DNA of 64,000 bases from Scleropages formosus (lineage: Eukaryota; Chordata; Actinopteri; Osteoglossiformes; Osteoglossidae). The notes below the pieces were generated by a model. It searched no databases and was not told the origin of the DNA. It saw nothing but the letters and a program-made list of their open reading frames with translations. Of the stretch, positions 11,735 to 23,200 are shown piece by piece. Position numbers and translations under genes: made by a program. The DNA lies in contig NC_041813.1 in NCBI RefSeq assembly GCF_900964775.1, positions 32,490,960 through 32,554,959 of the forward strand, written 5' to 3'. How positions within the stretch are numbered: position 1 is the stretch's first letter; each line of letters starts with the position of its first letter.

Positions 11735-11965
11735 GTTTTTTGTGGGTGGCACAGCGAGTAGCGCTGCTGTCTCACAGAGCCTGCTTGGTGCGAGAGGACG
11801 TGAGTTCGATCTCTGCTCAGTCTGTGTGGTGTTTGCGTGTTCTCTCTGTGTTTGCATGGGTTTTCTCCTAAAGACGTGCCGTTCAGGTTCACCCATAGTG
11901 TGCGTGTTCCACTGATGCGTAGATGAATGACCCGTTGTAGGTAGTGTATCTAGCAGATGGGAAAG
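11735..11965 (+). repeat. tRNA-derived SINE, type 1 (V-SINE-like), 3' end missing
   Basis: The copy has a tRNA-like head (GTGGCACAGCGAGTAGCGCTG, then GTGAGTTCGATCTC) followed by the body TTTGCGTGTTCTCTCTGTGT, GACGTGCCGTTCAGGTTCACCC and GTAGTGTATCTAGCAG. The same order is seen in fuller copies at 25275-25635 (plus), 28150-28515 (minus) and 38680-39035 (minus). The central stretch resembles the conserved domain of vertebrate V-SINEs as I remember it. Confidence 0.75.
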
Positions 11966-12029
11966 CTGACTGGTTTCACGGTTCTGCAGCTGGCACTTTG
12001 TTATGAGAAAGTATGGAAAGTACAAAATG

Positions 12030-12228
12030 CAGGGGTGGTGCAGCAAGTTTGGCTGGGGCTCGCTGTGTCGCAGGTCTGGGATTCAAGTCCTGTCTCGGGT
12101 CCCTTGTGGCGGACAGGTGTCCTGTCTGGGGTGTGTTCTTTCCCCCTGCGGCACTACGCCCTGCGGCACTACGCCCTGTGCTGCCAGGTTAGGCTCTGCG
12201 ACCCCACTCGGGACAAGTGGTTGTAGCC
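12030..12228 (+). repeat. tRNA-derived SINE, type 3
   Basis: The head reads GGTGGTGCAGCAAG, then GGGATTCAAGTCCTGTCTC, and the body reads GGCGGACAGGTGTCC, CCTGTGCTGCCAGGTTAGG and CCCCACTCGGGACAAG. The complete pattern is clearest at 17215-17395 on the minus strand, and fragments lie at 29230-29310 and 29930-30030. A 14-base piece (GCGGCACTACGCCC) is duplicated inside this copy. Confidence 0.75.
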
Positions 12229-12272
12229 ATTGTATATGTGTGGGTATTAAATGCCATAGATCAAAGAGGCAG

Positions 12273-13093
12273 TTTATTTTATTAACTGAGCGACGGACAC
12301 AGTGGAGACCCACTTGGCACAGGTGGAACCCACCTGTCTTTACCTCACCCGCTCAGATCTCTCCCTTGGGCTTCCTGGGGCTCTTGAGCAGGATGTAGAA
12401 AAACAGCTGTCAAGTGACCAATGACCTGCAGATGATACGGTAAAAAAACGGTTCAAATCGTAATACTTTATTTTTTGTACCAGAAGTTCAGCTGCTCTCA
12501 TTAAAAGCCTGCCACTCATTTGGGAGCAGACTACAGTCGAATATTGGCTCTGAACTCAGAGGTTCTGGAATACGCAGTCCTTCCTGCAACGTCATGCTCG
12601 GAGCGTTAGGCATAGGGTCCTGCGCAGAGCTGCACCTATGAGCACACAGCACAGGGGCTCATCCTTGACACACAACTGAAGGGACTGAAAGGGCCCTTTT
12701 GTGAAGGGGACTCTTGTAAAACCAGCTCAGAAAAACATCACATTAAAGAAGAGCTCAAGATTAAATAGCAGGCAGGCCAAGGTTCAGCCAGGTTAAATGA
12801 CTGCGTTATAATTATTGAGGTGTAAGTACTGAGCCCAGTCATGAGTCCAGTGGAATCGGCCCAGTAAAAAGACTCGGATGTTAGGGTTAGTCAGGTGCCT
12901 GTGGTCTGAGCTGTTGGGATGGAGCCACACGGAGAACTATAGCAGTCTGTGGGATTTAGGAAAAAACGATGCCAGCACACGCGTGTGGAACAGGCTCCGT
13001 ACTTCCTCCCGATGCTGTGCGCTCCCTCGCTGACAGTGACGTGACCAACGGCAGGTCCAGGAGGACATATTCCAGGAAGCTGTTCGGCTCCAT
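12273..13093 (-). other. Possible small unrecognised gene (two exon-like pieces)
   Basis: On the minus strand, an exon-like piece at 12353-12406 follows a plausible acceptor and reads LFFYILLKSPRKPKGEI then TGA. Two overlapping AATAAA signals follow at 12273-12283, about 75 bases past the stop. Upstream, a frame at 12956-13093 begins MEPNSFLEYVLLDLPL in a fair start context. I know no family with these sequences, and I cannot show that the two pieces are joined or that either is transcribed. They lie just beyond the 3' end of mprip on the same strand, so an alternative mprip 3' exon is also possible. Confidence 0.22.
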
Positions 13094-13099
13094 GACCGC

Positions 13100-14160
13100 G
13101 GCATCCTCCGCTCCACTCATGCAAAGTGCCCCACAAGCACTTGTTCCGGTAGAACCGTGACAGTGCAGGGGCTGTGGGTGGCAGCTGAGAATAGAGTTGA
13201 GTGCTTTTGGGAGTCCGTGGGTCTGTCACAGGAAGACCGTTAAGTGCTGGCCACCTCTGCGTTTCCTCTGGGTCTCATCTGTGGGGAGGTCACAGCAGTT
13301 TGGCTCTGGAGCTCAACGCATCATTTTCCTCAGTCACAACAATGAATCAAGAGCTTGGAATAACTGGGAAGATCTGTGGGAAATGATCTGAAAAGCCTAG
13401 AGCACAAGAAACACAGCCATGGCAACAACTCAGGTATTCAGTATTCAGTCCTGTTGCTGTGGGCTCACGTAATGCGGAGCGACACCCTGGACTCTGAATC
13501 CCCGATCTTTCTCGGTCACCCCACTCAGACAAGCACCTCGACCCTTCCCTAGAGACACATAGGGGCGTGTGAAAGCAGCCCTCCTGTTGTCAAGTGCTGC
13601 TGGAATGATTCCTTTCGTGGCTGCACTGCTGTCATGGAGCCTGGATGACTGAGCAGTGAGTAGCAAAAACACAACTCAACTGAAAGGCAAGATGAAGAAC
13701 AGCAGCCTGTTAATGATGAGTCAGTGATGCCCTTACAAATGTCTCTACTGAGGCTTCCCAGGTGTGACCATGCAGGCCTCTGTGTCACTCATGAGTGGGT
13801 TGCAGTTGGCCCTTTTGATGGCGAGTGAGGGCTGCCTTCGGGTGAGCTGAGGTCAAGTCTCCCCAATGCCCCCAGTTTAAATGCTAAAACTGTTTTAAAA
13901 AAAAAAAATGGTGTGTTGAAAAAGAATGCTCCTTCCTCCTCCTGCATGAGGCCACCTGCAGATTAAGAGTGAGCACACGGGAAAGGAATAACAGGTATAA
14001 AATCACCCACATGGTTAGTTGCCTGTCCTACATAAGTAGTTGACACAAAACGAGTGCAGAATCACACATGTGAGTGACCCTTAGACACCATGGGAGGAGG
14101 TGTGTGGACCACGGAGGACTCCGCAGAACCACACGCAAACCAACACCTTTGAGACGGAGG
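13100..14160. other. Intergenic, no gene seen
   Basis: The DNA between the weak 12.3-13.1 kb candidate and the mprip 3' UTR shows no coding exon with good borders, no clear repeat family and one A-run near 13896. Confidence 0.5.
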
Positions 14161-14161
14161 A

Positions 14162-14167
14162 TTTATT
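14162..14167 (-). terminator. mprip: Candidate poly(A) signal of mprip
   Basis: The minus strand reads AATAAA about 246 bases past the mprip stop codon. Confidence 0.5.
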
Positions 14168-14412
14168 AACCTTTGAAGTGTGTAGCACAACAAAGACATA
14201 CAAAGACAGGGACATTAACACACAGAACAAAGAAGAGTTCACGTCTGAAATATGAACACCGTACTTCGGATGTCATTTGGCACCCCCCCCCGCCGCAGTG
14301 CTGTACTCTGCACCCCTCAGCAATGTCTCATTCAGTGACCCCCACAGTGGTACTCCCAGATAGTCTGAGATGCGAGCCATCAGGGTGTTTGCGCTGCCGT
14401 GCCTCTGCTCTC

Positions 14413-17187
14413 TCAGATCTTCCTCGAGTCCGCGTCCTCAAAGAGCCTCGTGCACTCCTGGGGAGTCAGGCCTTCCTTCAGACTCTGTGTGCAGTAGTGA
14501 CCCTGCGTTATTCATTAACCATCATACTCGCCCACAATTATTTATTGTTCCGAGTGCTGTAGCCACTGACCTTCGATCTCACGCCTCTGCTGGACCGGGC
14601 CGACTGGTTGCGTTCTTTTCTCTGAGACCCGGTGCTGCTTTCACATTTCACACCTGCATGTGAAGGCATGCAGTTAGTTTTTAATTGTAATTGTGACAAA
14701 TGCAGAACCAGCAGAACGGGGGTCTCTGGAGCGGTTGGGAAGCGTTAGTAGAGCGTGGATGTCCTACCACGGGCCTCCATCACAGCTGCCAGGTGTTCCT
14801 CCTGGGCCTTGGTAACGCTCAGCTGGCTGCTGTGTTTGTCGCCAGCACCGCGCTCAGCACTCTGGGAGCGGTCAGGTCGAGCAGCGTGTCGTATCCTGAG
14901 GAGCGCCTGCAGCTCGTCCTGCAGCGAACACAGCTCCTGCTTCAGACACTGAAGCTCAGCCTCTTTCACATGCAGTAAGACCTGCAGGAGGAGAAATGTT
15001 ACAACTTCTGTCTCTGTTTGGAGGCACTCGGGTGCACGCGCATCCAGGAGGCGGGGTGACCGCAAGCTGCCTACCTCCATCTCGTACCGCTCGGAGCTCC
15101 GAGTCCCCGAGGGCCCGGCCCCGATAGCCGGCGGGCCGCTGCGGATGCGCGAGATTTCCTCCCTCAGCTGCCTGTTGAGCTCCTGTAGGCAGGTGAGTGT
15201 TGGACACGGGCCACTTTTCTGCGTCAGCGTGTGCAAGGCTGGTGCTCCACGTGTGTGGGAGACACTGCTCCCTGTTGGCTCACCTGATTGTGTGCATTCA
15301 GCTCACGGTTCTCCCGCTGGCAGCGCCGCAGCGCCAGCCTCTCGGCCTCAAGTGCCTGGGCCAGGTGTGTGCTCTCCAAGCACTTGTGGGAGTACTGCTG
15401 GGACAGCACATCCAGCTCCCGATGCACAGACTTCAGCTCCTCCCTGGGGCGCCGCAGTCAAACACTCAGGCCTCAGATGCACAGCTGGGGCAAGGACAGA
15501 CCTTACAAACACACGGGCAGGCAGAGCTACTCACTCGTAATGGCAGCCTAGTTCATCCGCGTCGGACTTCCTGCTCAGCTGGGCTCTCTGGACCTTCTTG
15601 AGCTCCTCGTGATGGGCCTTCTTCATCGCCTCGATGGCTGTGGGGGCAGGGCAGACGTTCGCCGTCAGGTCACGCATGGCAGCGATGATGAGCAACGCAC
15701 ACGCCTGGGAGAGTAGCGGTACATTACCGGCGATGGTGGCTGCTGTCTCCTCAGCTAGAAGTCTGTCTCGCTCTTCCTGCAGCTTGGCCGTCTCCGTCTG
15801 GTGCCGCTTGTGCAGTTCCTCCATTGCCTTCTGATGGGCATCCTCCATGGCAGCGAAGCCCAGCTGGCACGTGACCTGACAAGCGGGTGCGCGCACATAC
15901 ACACAAAGGCACAAAGCCAGGGTCAGTGGAGCAGCAGATGCAGCAGACAGGGTCCAGGCCAAACACTGAGATCCAGGCAAGAGCACTTCACAGAGCTACT
16001 CCAGCAGCCCCGCAGGGCACACTCATAGCCCACAGTCCCCGGAAGTCTGACGAGCAGAAAAGCTCCTGCTCTCAGGAGAAACGAACATCCCCACTTGCCT
16101 CCAGGTTTCACTAGTGTGGCTTATCGATCCAGAGTACCCCAGCACTCCTCCAAACTTTCAGGGACTGATGGCTGCAGTCCAGCATTCAAAATATATACAC
16201 TTGTTCCTCACATGACAGGGTTCATATGTTCTATGAAACTAGGTTAACAAACCAGGTTCACTCAAGAGTCACATGTCCATAGCCATGTCTCTTTCTCTTA
16301 ATGTAACGCACAAATTGGATTTTTGCTGAGATGTATGTTGCTTTGGACAAAAGCATCTGCTAAATGAATAAATCTGAGTGTGAATCCAGCCCTTGGCTAG
16401 GGGTCAAAGTACCATTACTTCTGATGGAAAAAAAGTGTCAGTTCCTGGATCGAAAATACGTCACCAGAAATTAAAATACCAAAATAAATGTTACATTATG
16501 CATAATGATACTTGATCTGCAATAAAAATGTTACTCCTCTTTCAGTCGTAAAATTTCCCAAATTCATTATCAATTCCCATTGTACAATTGTACAGAGGTC
16601 ACAACTGTCTGTATTTTAATGACATCATGAACATGATCTGAGCACCAGATGCATCAATAACTACAGAGCTTTTCTCCAGTGGGGGAAACCCTGCACTGAG
16701 AAAATAAATAGTGTCTTTTTATTTACTCTCTTTTACATCCCATTGTGGTTGTTTTACCCTGTTCCTTGAGTCCAGCTGCGTGCTTCCCGCTGAACAAGCG
16801 CTTCGGCGCCGAGCGCTCCGTTTTCTCCTCTTTCGACTCCAGACGCACTACAAGTGACGCTGAAAAGGCTCCTTTCTGCAGCGGCTGCGGGTGAAGCCGT
16901 GTGTCTTTCGTGCGCCTTTTACTCATTTCAAACCGAGTTTCCGAACCGGGGCCTCGCGTACAGCGGTAACACCGCGGTCTTTGTGAAGTAAACAAGAGCA
17001 GCACCGAGACTCTCGTTCGTACCTGTTCTTCAATAGCGCACTCTTTCTACGGAGCTGTCCAGCACACAGAGCCTCAGAGTTGCACTGGGACTCAACTCTT
17101 CCTATCTAAAAGCTCCGACTGACCGGCTGAAGGAAAGCAGAGCAGTGGCCACTGGGCTTCTTACATGCACCCTTCTGGAAGTGAAGA

Positions 17188-17220
<33 letters not shown>

Positions 17221-20200
17221 CATACGGGGTCGCGGGGAGCCGGAGCCTAACCCGGCAACACAGGGCGTAAGGCCGGAGGGGGAGGGGACACACCCAGGAC
17301 GGGACGCCAGTCCGTCGCAAGGCACCCCAAGCGGGACACGAACCCCAGACCCACCGGAGAGCAGGACCCTGTCCAACCCACTGCGCCACCGCACCCTACT
17401 CCCCTTCTGGCAGTGAACTGACCACCTAATGGACAATAGCACTGTTGTACTAAATCAAAAGTGCTTCATGTTAAAAAGGGTATGTACTTACATAAGTCAT
17501 AGTGGTTATTCATTGTACTGAACCTTGTTATGATGGATGAGTTAATTTTACTCTAAATAATATTTAGAGACATATCAGTTACCTGTAGCATGACTAGACC
17601 TGGAACTGATGGAGACTGATGTGTACATCTGACCAACCATTACACAGCCATGGTCTACAGATGGAGAAAGAAAGGAGACCTTCAAGTGCTCCAGATCCTG
17701 CTGATATTCTTCTTTCAGGCAGAAAATGCTCTTCTCCAGCTGTTTGTTCCCCAGCTCCTTCTTCATGACCTTCACTTGTGCCTCCAGCTCCCGGATCCTC
17801 TTCCTCAGCGCCACCAAGTCCGTAAGCTGGATAGAGGCATGCTTTGGTGGAGCTCGGCAATGTGGTGACTCTTCCTCGTGGCTGCTGCCCAGTTCACGGA
17901 GCCTCCTCTGAAAGGTCTCCTCCAGCTTTTGTATGTGCTCTTCGTGTCGGTCCTCCATCTTCTCCATCTCGATGAGGACGAGCTCCAGCTTGCGCTTGTT
18001 TTCAGCCGCCTCCTCTACGAGTGCCAGCTCAGTCGGAGCCCTTCTCTGCTCTACCTGTAATGCCTCCGCCTGCTGCCGGGTCTCTGTCTGCTCCAGCTGG
18101 GACAAATGCTGCTGCAGCTGGAGCAGCTCCTTGCGCAGGTGTTTGTTCTCTGCCTGCAGAGAGGCTGCATCTCTGCAGAGCTGCAGGCTATTCTTGTGTT
18201 CTGCCCTCAGTCTGCAGACCACGTAGGCCACCTGGGCCTGGACCATGGCCTCCTGCAGGCAATGGGTGTGGTCCCAGGTGTCAGAGACCTTGCTGTAGCA
18301 GGAGTTTGTCCTGTAGACAGCCTCCAGCCACAGGTGAAGACCGCTGCTCTTCCACTCGAGGCTCATCCCCACCTCCCTGGAGAGGCGCTGCAAGAACACA
18401 GCCTGAGCCTCCAGCTCAGAGGCCAGAGTGTCTTGGCTGAGTCGAAGGGACTCCATCGTGGTACTATAGGATGGAAGGTCCCCAGGACGGTTCATCCTGG
18501 GATTCTCAAGGTAACAGGCTGGTTCCTTTTGGATGTCTTCAGGGATCAGATCCACAGCTGGACTCTTGGCCGCCTCTCCTTTCCCTCTCAGGGTCCAGTC
18601 TCGGCTCGGTGAGCTTTTCCGCATGTTCACTGCGTCCTCCTGGAGTCTCTGGAATTTCACCTTATACAGAAGCTTCAGATTCTGAACTGCGTAGTCCAGA
18701 TTGGCTTTGACACAAGGGTTCTCAATGAAAGAGCCTTCGGTTGACTCTGCACCATCTTGGCACATCTTTAGCTTCTCCACTTCTATCCAAAACTCACTCT
18801 CCACTCTCAGTTTGAGAGCCAAAGCATGTACATCAACCTCTCCATCACCATCATCGTTGCTGTTCGGTTTTTCCACCTCCTGGTAAATCTCACTGAGGTT
18901 CAGGAAAAGGTCCGCATTTTGACTCCGTATGGAGGATGCCATCCTGCTCAGAACCAGTGCCTCAAAAGCCAACATTTCTGCAATGCGTTTCGCCCTGTTT
19001 TCTTGTAGCACGTTTCTGTCCCTCGCTTCACAGTCAGTCCAGTTGTCTTCCCAGAAACCCGCTCCCAGTCCGATATTATGAGCAATGCTGCTCAGCTCTC
19101 TTCCCACCTTTACCAGCAGGGGGTGCTCCATGTCTGAGACCGGGCCATCATGGCTCAGGCCTGCCGAGACCTCTTTCTTATTGGGCCCCATCCAGGTCTG
19201 AGTCCTCCTGCATAGGGGGTCCACAGCTCTGGTGGAACTGGTCCACTTCCCTGTGTCCTGATGATGCTCATTGTTCAGCTTTCCCAATTCAGCACAAGTC
19301 TCTATCCCAGAGCCACACCCCCAGCTGGGCCACCCTGTCCCAGAATCTTGCTGATCCTGTAGCTTCACTGTGATGTCTCTGAGCTTCTCCTCTGTGGCAA
19401 GGAGCTTTGCTTCCAGGCAGCGGATGACAGAGATGAACCCAGCCGGGTCGTTTCCTGCAGAAGCCTTGCAGGAGTCCTGAGACACAAAGTTGCCAGGCCC
19501 CATGGGGGCACCACAGTGAACAGACCCATGGTCCTCCGGCATCTCCTCCACACAGCTAGCATCTCTCCACATGGTGAGCGTCTCAGCAATGGAGAAGGAC
19601 TTGAGGTGCAGTATGAGGGCATTATAGTCTTGCTGAAGCTGAGTGTGCACCTTCTGAAGGTCAGCGTGTGCCAGTCGCAGGCCCTCTTGGCACTGCTCCA
19701 GCTGGACAATTTGTTCCATGGCACTCATCAGCTTGACCTGCAGTTTGGACGCTTCTCCTCCACAGCTCAGCTGGCGGAGCAACTGCTCCTTAGCTTGCAG
19801 CCTGAACTCCGTCTCCTCCAAGCTGCTTCCCAGAGCAGCCATCTTCACCACTGCCTCGTTCAGGTCCTGGTCCTTCCGCTGCAGCATTTTCTCGTACATC
19901 TCCTTGATGTTCTCAATCTCTTTGTCCTTCTGCTGCAAGGCCCAGGCCACCTGCTGGACGCACTCTGCCTTCTCGGCACAGGAGCCCATCTCCCTGAGCT
20001 GTTTCCACTTGCTGTCAGCTATGACCGCTTGCTGAGCCAGTTCCCGACAGCGTCGGTGCAGCTGGCTCTTCTCTGCCTCCAGCAGCCGCACGCTCTCCGT
20101 CAGCTTCTCAATGGCATCGTCCTTGAGCAGCAGTTGGGCCTCTCCAGCTTCCAGCCTGGTGGGCCGCTTGTCACTGAGCAGCGCCACGGCCTGCTGCTCA

Positions 20201-23200
20201 ACCTCCAGCAGCCGCTGCTCTAGCTGCCACATGTTGCCCTGGGCGGTGGCGAGGCATTGGGCCAGGCCGTGGCGCTCCCGCTCCTGCTTTTCCTGCAGCA
20301 CCTCCAGGTTCTCCTGCAGCCTCTGCTCGCAAATGGCCTGCGCCTCCTCAGTGGTGACGAGGTGCCCCGTCACCTCGGCCAGTCTGTCCTGGAGCTGCTC
20401 TGCCTCATTCAGGTGGTCGTGCTGCAGGGCCTGCTGCTGCTCCAGGTCAAACAGCGCCTGACCCCTCTGCAGCAGGTGGGCTTCCACAGCCTGCAGGCAC
20501 TCCCCGCGCTCTTGCAGCTGTACACGCAGGCCTTGTTCCGCACACTCCCACCGCTGCCTGCACTCCCGGGAGCGCTCCTGCTCCAATTGGAGCTCACTTT
20601 TCACCTGTGCCAGTGCCCACTCGCTGGAGGCCTCACTCAGCCTGGGTTGTCCCTGCTCTTCTGTTCTATGCTGGGGGCCTGAGCTCGCCGGTATCCACGG
20701 TGAAGATGGAGAGTCCTTCATTGGGGAGTGAATCACACACCATTACTCATTCTGGGCTGTGACCTAACGCACATCATTTACATTTAATCATTTAGCCCAT
20801 GCTTTTCTCCAGTGCAACTTACAATGTTAAGGTATTTAACTATTTACCCATATAGCTATTTAAGGTACTGACTATTTACCCATTTATATAGCTGGGTAAT
20901 TTTACTGGAGCAAATTAGGTTAAACACCTTGCTCAAGGGTACTATGGCTGGAGGTGAAGGTCAAACCTGTGCCCTTTGGGTCCAAGGGCAGCAATGCTAA
21001 CCACAACACTACCAGGTGCCCCATTTTAGGCTATACTGAACACCTGGAGTCACCAGTCCCCTTGTCCAGGTGGAACAACTGTGCTCTTACTGCATGCGTG
21101 CCCACAATCATATACATTGGGTGCCCTACTTAAAAACCAACTGTTGGTCCAGTTAAGTTTATTACTCCCACAGGTCATTAGTCAAATGCGACACAGGCCA
21201 CGGACTCCTCAACACTTCCACATTTCTCTTGTAGTCCTACATGCAGCTACTTGTGTAGCATGTGCCTGCAAAACCAGTGGCATCACACAAACTGACTGTA
21301 TAGACATCCCCTCAACTCACAAACTCTTTATCCAGAAATTTGGTTTAATGGTTTACACTTCTGGATTAAAATACCTGCATAATAAAATTTATCCAACGTA
21401 AGTCTAAAGAAGGCTGCCGATGGTAGCGTAGCGCACAGCACTGCTGCCTCAGTGTCTGGGTGGTGTGAGAACTTGGGTTTGATCCCTGCTCAGTCTCTGC
21501 AGAGTTCATGTGTTCTCCCAGTCTCTCTGTGGGTTTCCTCCAGGTTTGGTTGACTCATTTTGTTGCCATGCATTTGTGTATTGTGAGTGCAAGAATGACT
21601 GCCAAGCCTCCTTCTTTCTCCACCCACCACAACCCAGTCAACTGTTGTTCTTTTCACTTGCTGAGTACAGTAACAGTTCATTGCTTTGTTTGGTTATTTA
21701 AATTTGTTTTCTGCACTTATTTTTAAGAAAAATTTCGCCATGTGTTACTGCATACTGGATATAGTATATTGCAGTTATTGTAAATAAAGCACAAAAAAGG
21801 ACTGTGACCAGAGCTAGGGCACGGTGTTCACAAGCATGCAAGGCAGCGCTGATTATTCATGATCTCTATGTGTTGGCCGATTGGGTGAAGCTTTGGAGCA
21901 TGATTTGAATGGGTATGCTAGTCGTGTTTATGAAAAAAGAAACAATTATTCTCAGAAAAGTTTGTCATGGCAAAAAGTTGGTTACCCAGCACTTTATAAG
22001 CAGGGGACAAATGTATCAAGTGAAAAACTAGATATGAAGATGGTTTCATTTGGTTAATCTCCACCACTTTTCACCTCCCGATGATTACACACTGCTCACT
22101 AATGACTTTGGTTACCAGGGTAAATGCTGCACCTTTAAAGTATAAGTACGATGTATGTCCGGCAAGTACACGAGAAGACTGTTTCGAACATAAAGGAAAA
22201 AGTAGAGACATTAAAAAATAACACCATGACTTGATTAACTGTGATAAAGTGCTGTAAAGAGAGCTCTCTGTAGGAGACCTTCATGTTCCTATCAATGACA
22301 ACACCTCTTCATTACTGCAAACTGAAAACTTTCTTACATGGGCTTCAATGATTATATGTCAACACCAGGGTTATATAAGCGTTTCTGTATTTCATCAGAA
22401 ACAATGTGCTTTTATACGTATTCTAAACATCAAAATACACTGTAGCACAAATGACACGTTTTAATGTGTAAGGTAATGTGTCTTTCTTCATTACACATAA
22501 AGTACCGGTACTATCGTAAAACATTAGTGTGGAATTATGTAACATCTATGACGACAAAATGATTCAGACTAAGATGTGATTGTCCAGCTTCAACATCCCC
22601 CTCTCGTACCTGCAGCACATCACTGTCCAAGGCTTTTCTTTGCTTCTCCAGCGCATTCTGCAGAGGAGAACAAAGGTCAGGGGTGACAGACATAGGTGTC
22701 TTTGCGCTGTTGGTCACCTGCCGCTCATCTTCAGGGGGTTTGATTTCTTCTTGCTGGCAAGGCAGATTGGTCTCCTGCTGCAGTCTGGGAGGGCTGCTCA
22801 GCCCCTCTTCCCTGGGTGGATCCTTTTCAAGGCCACACCCTCCTCTGTTTGCTCCCTCCTCCTTCGGCATTGTGGTGGCTGGGGTGGGCAGTGCCTTCCT
22901 ATCCACTGTGTCCCGAGCCTTCTCAGGAGGTCTGGGCAACTTCTGCGGCAGCAGCTCTCGCCGGAACTCAGCCCAGTCAAAGGTTCTGTAGCGTCCCTCC
23001 AGCCTGCGGTCACGGATGCGGCTCCTCCTCCTCCGCTGCTCCGTACCGTTTTGGTTGTCCATCTGTGTTTGTAGCTCCGCCTTGGAGCTGTGTGCATTTA
23101 ACCCAGACATGGTGGGACACGGCAGGGCCACGGCTCTGGCCTCTTCAAGAAACGTGCTGGGAGAGAAACAATTCACAGGTCACTGTGTCACACGCTGATC

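Noticed and set aside
19516-20223. Plus-strand 235-codon open frame inside mprip
   Set aside because: It is the antisense shadow of the giant Leu/Gln/Glu-rich mprip exon. Codon bias on the coding strand removes stops from the opposite strand.
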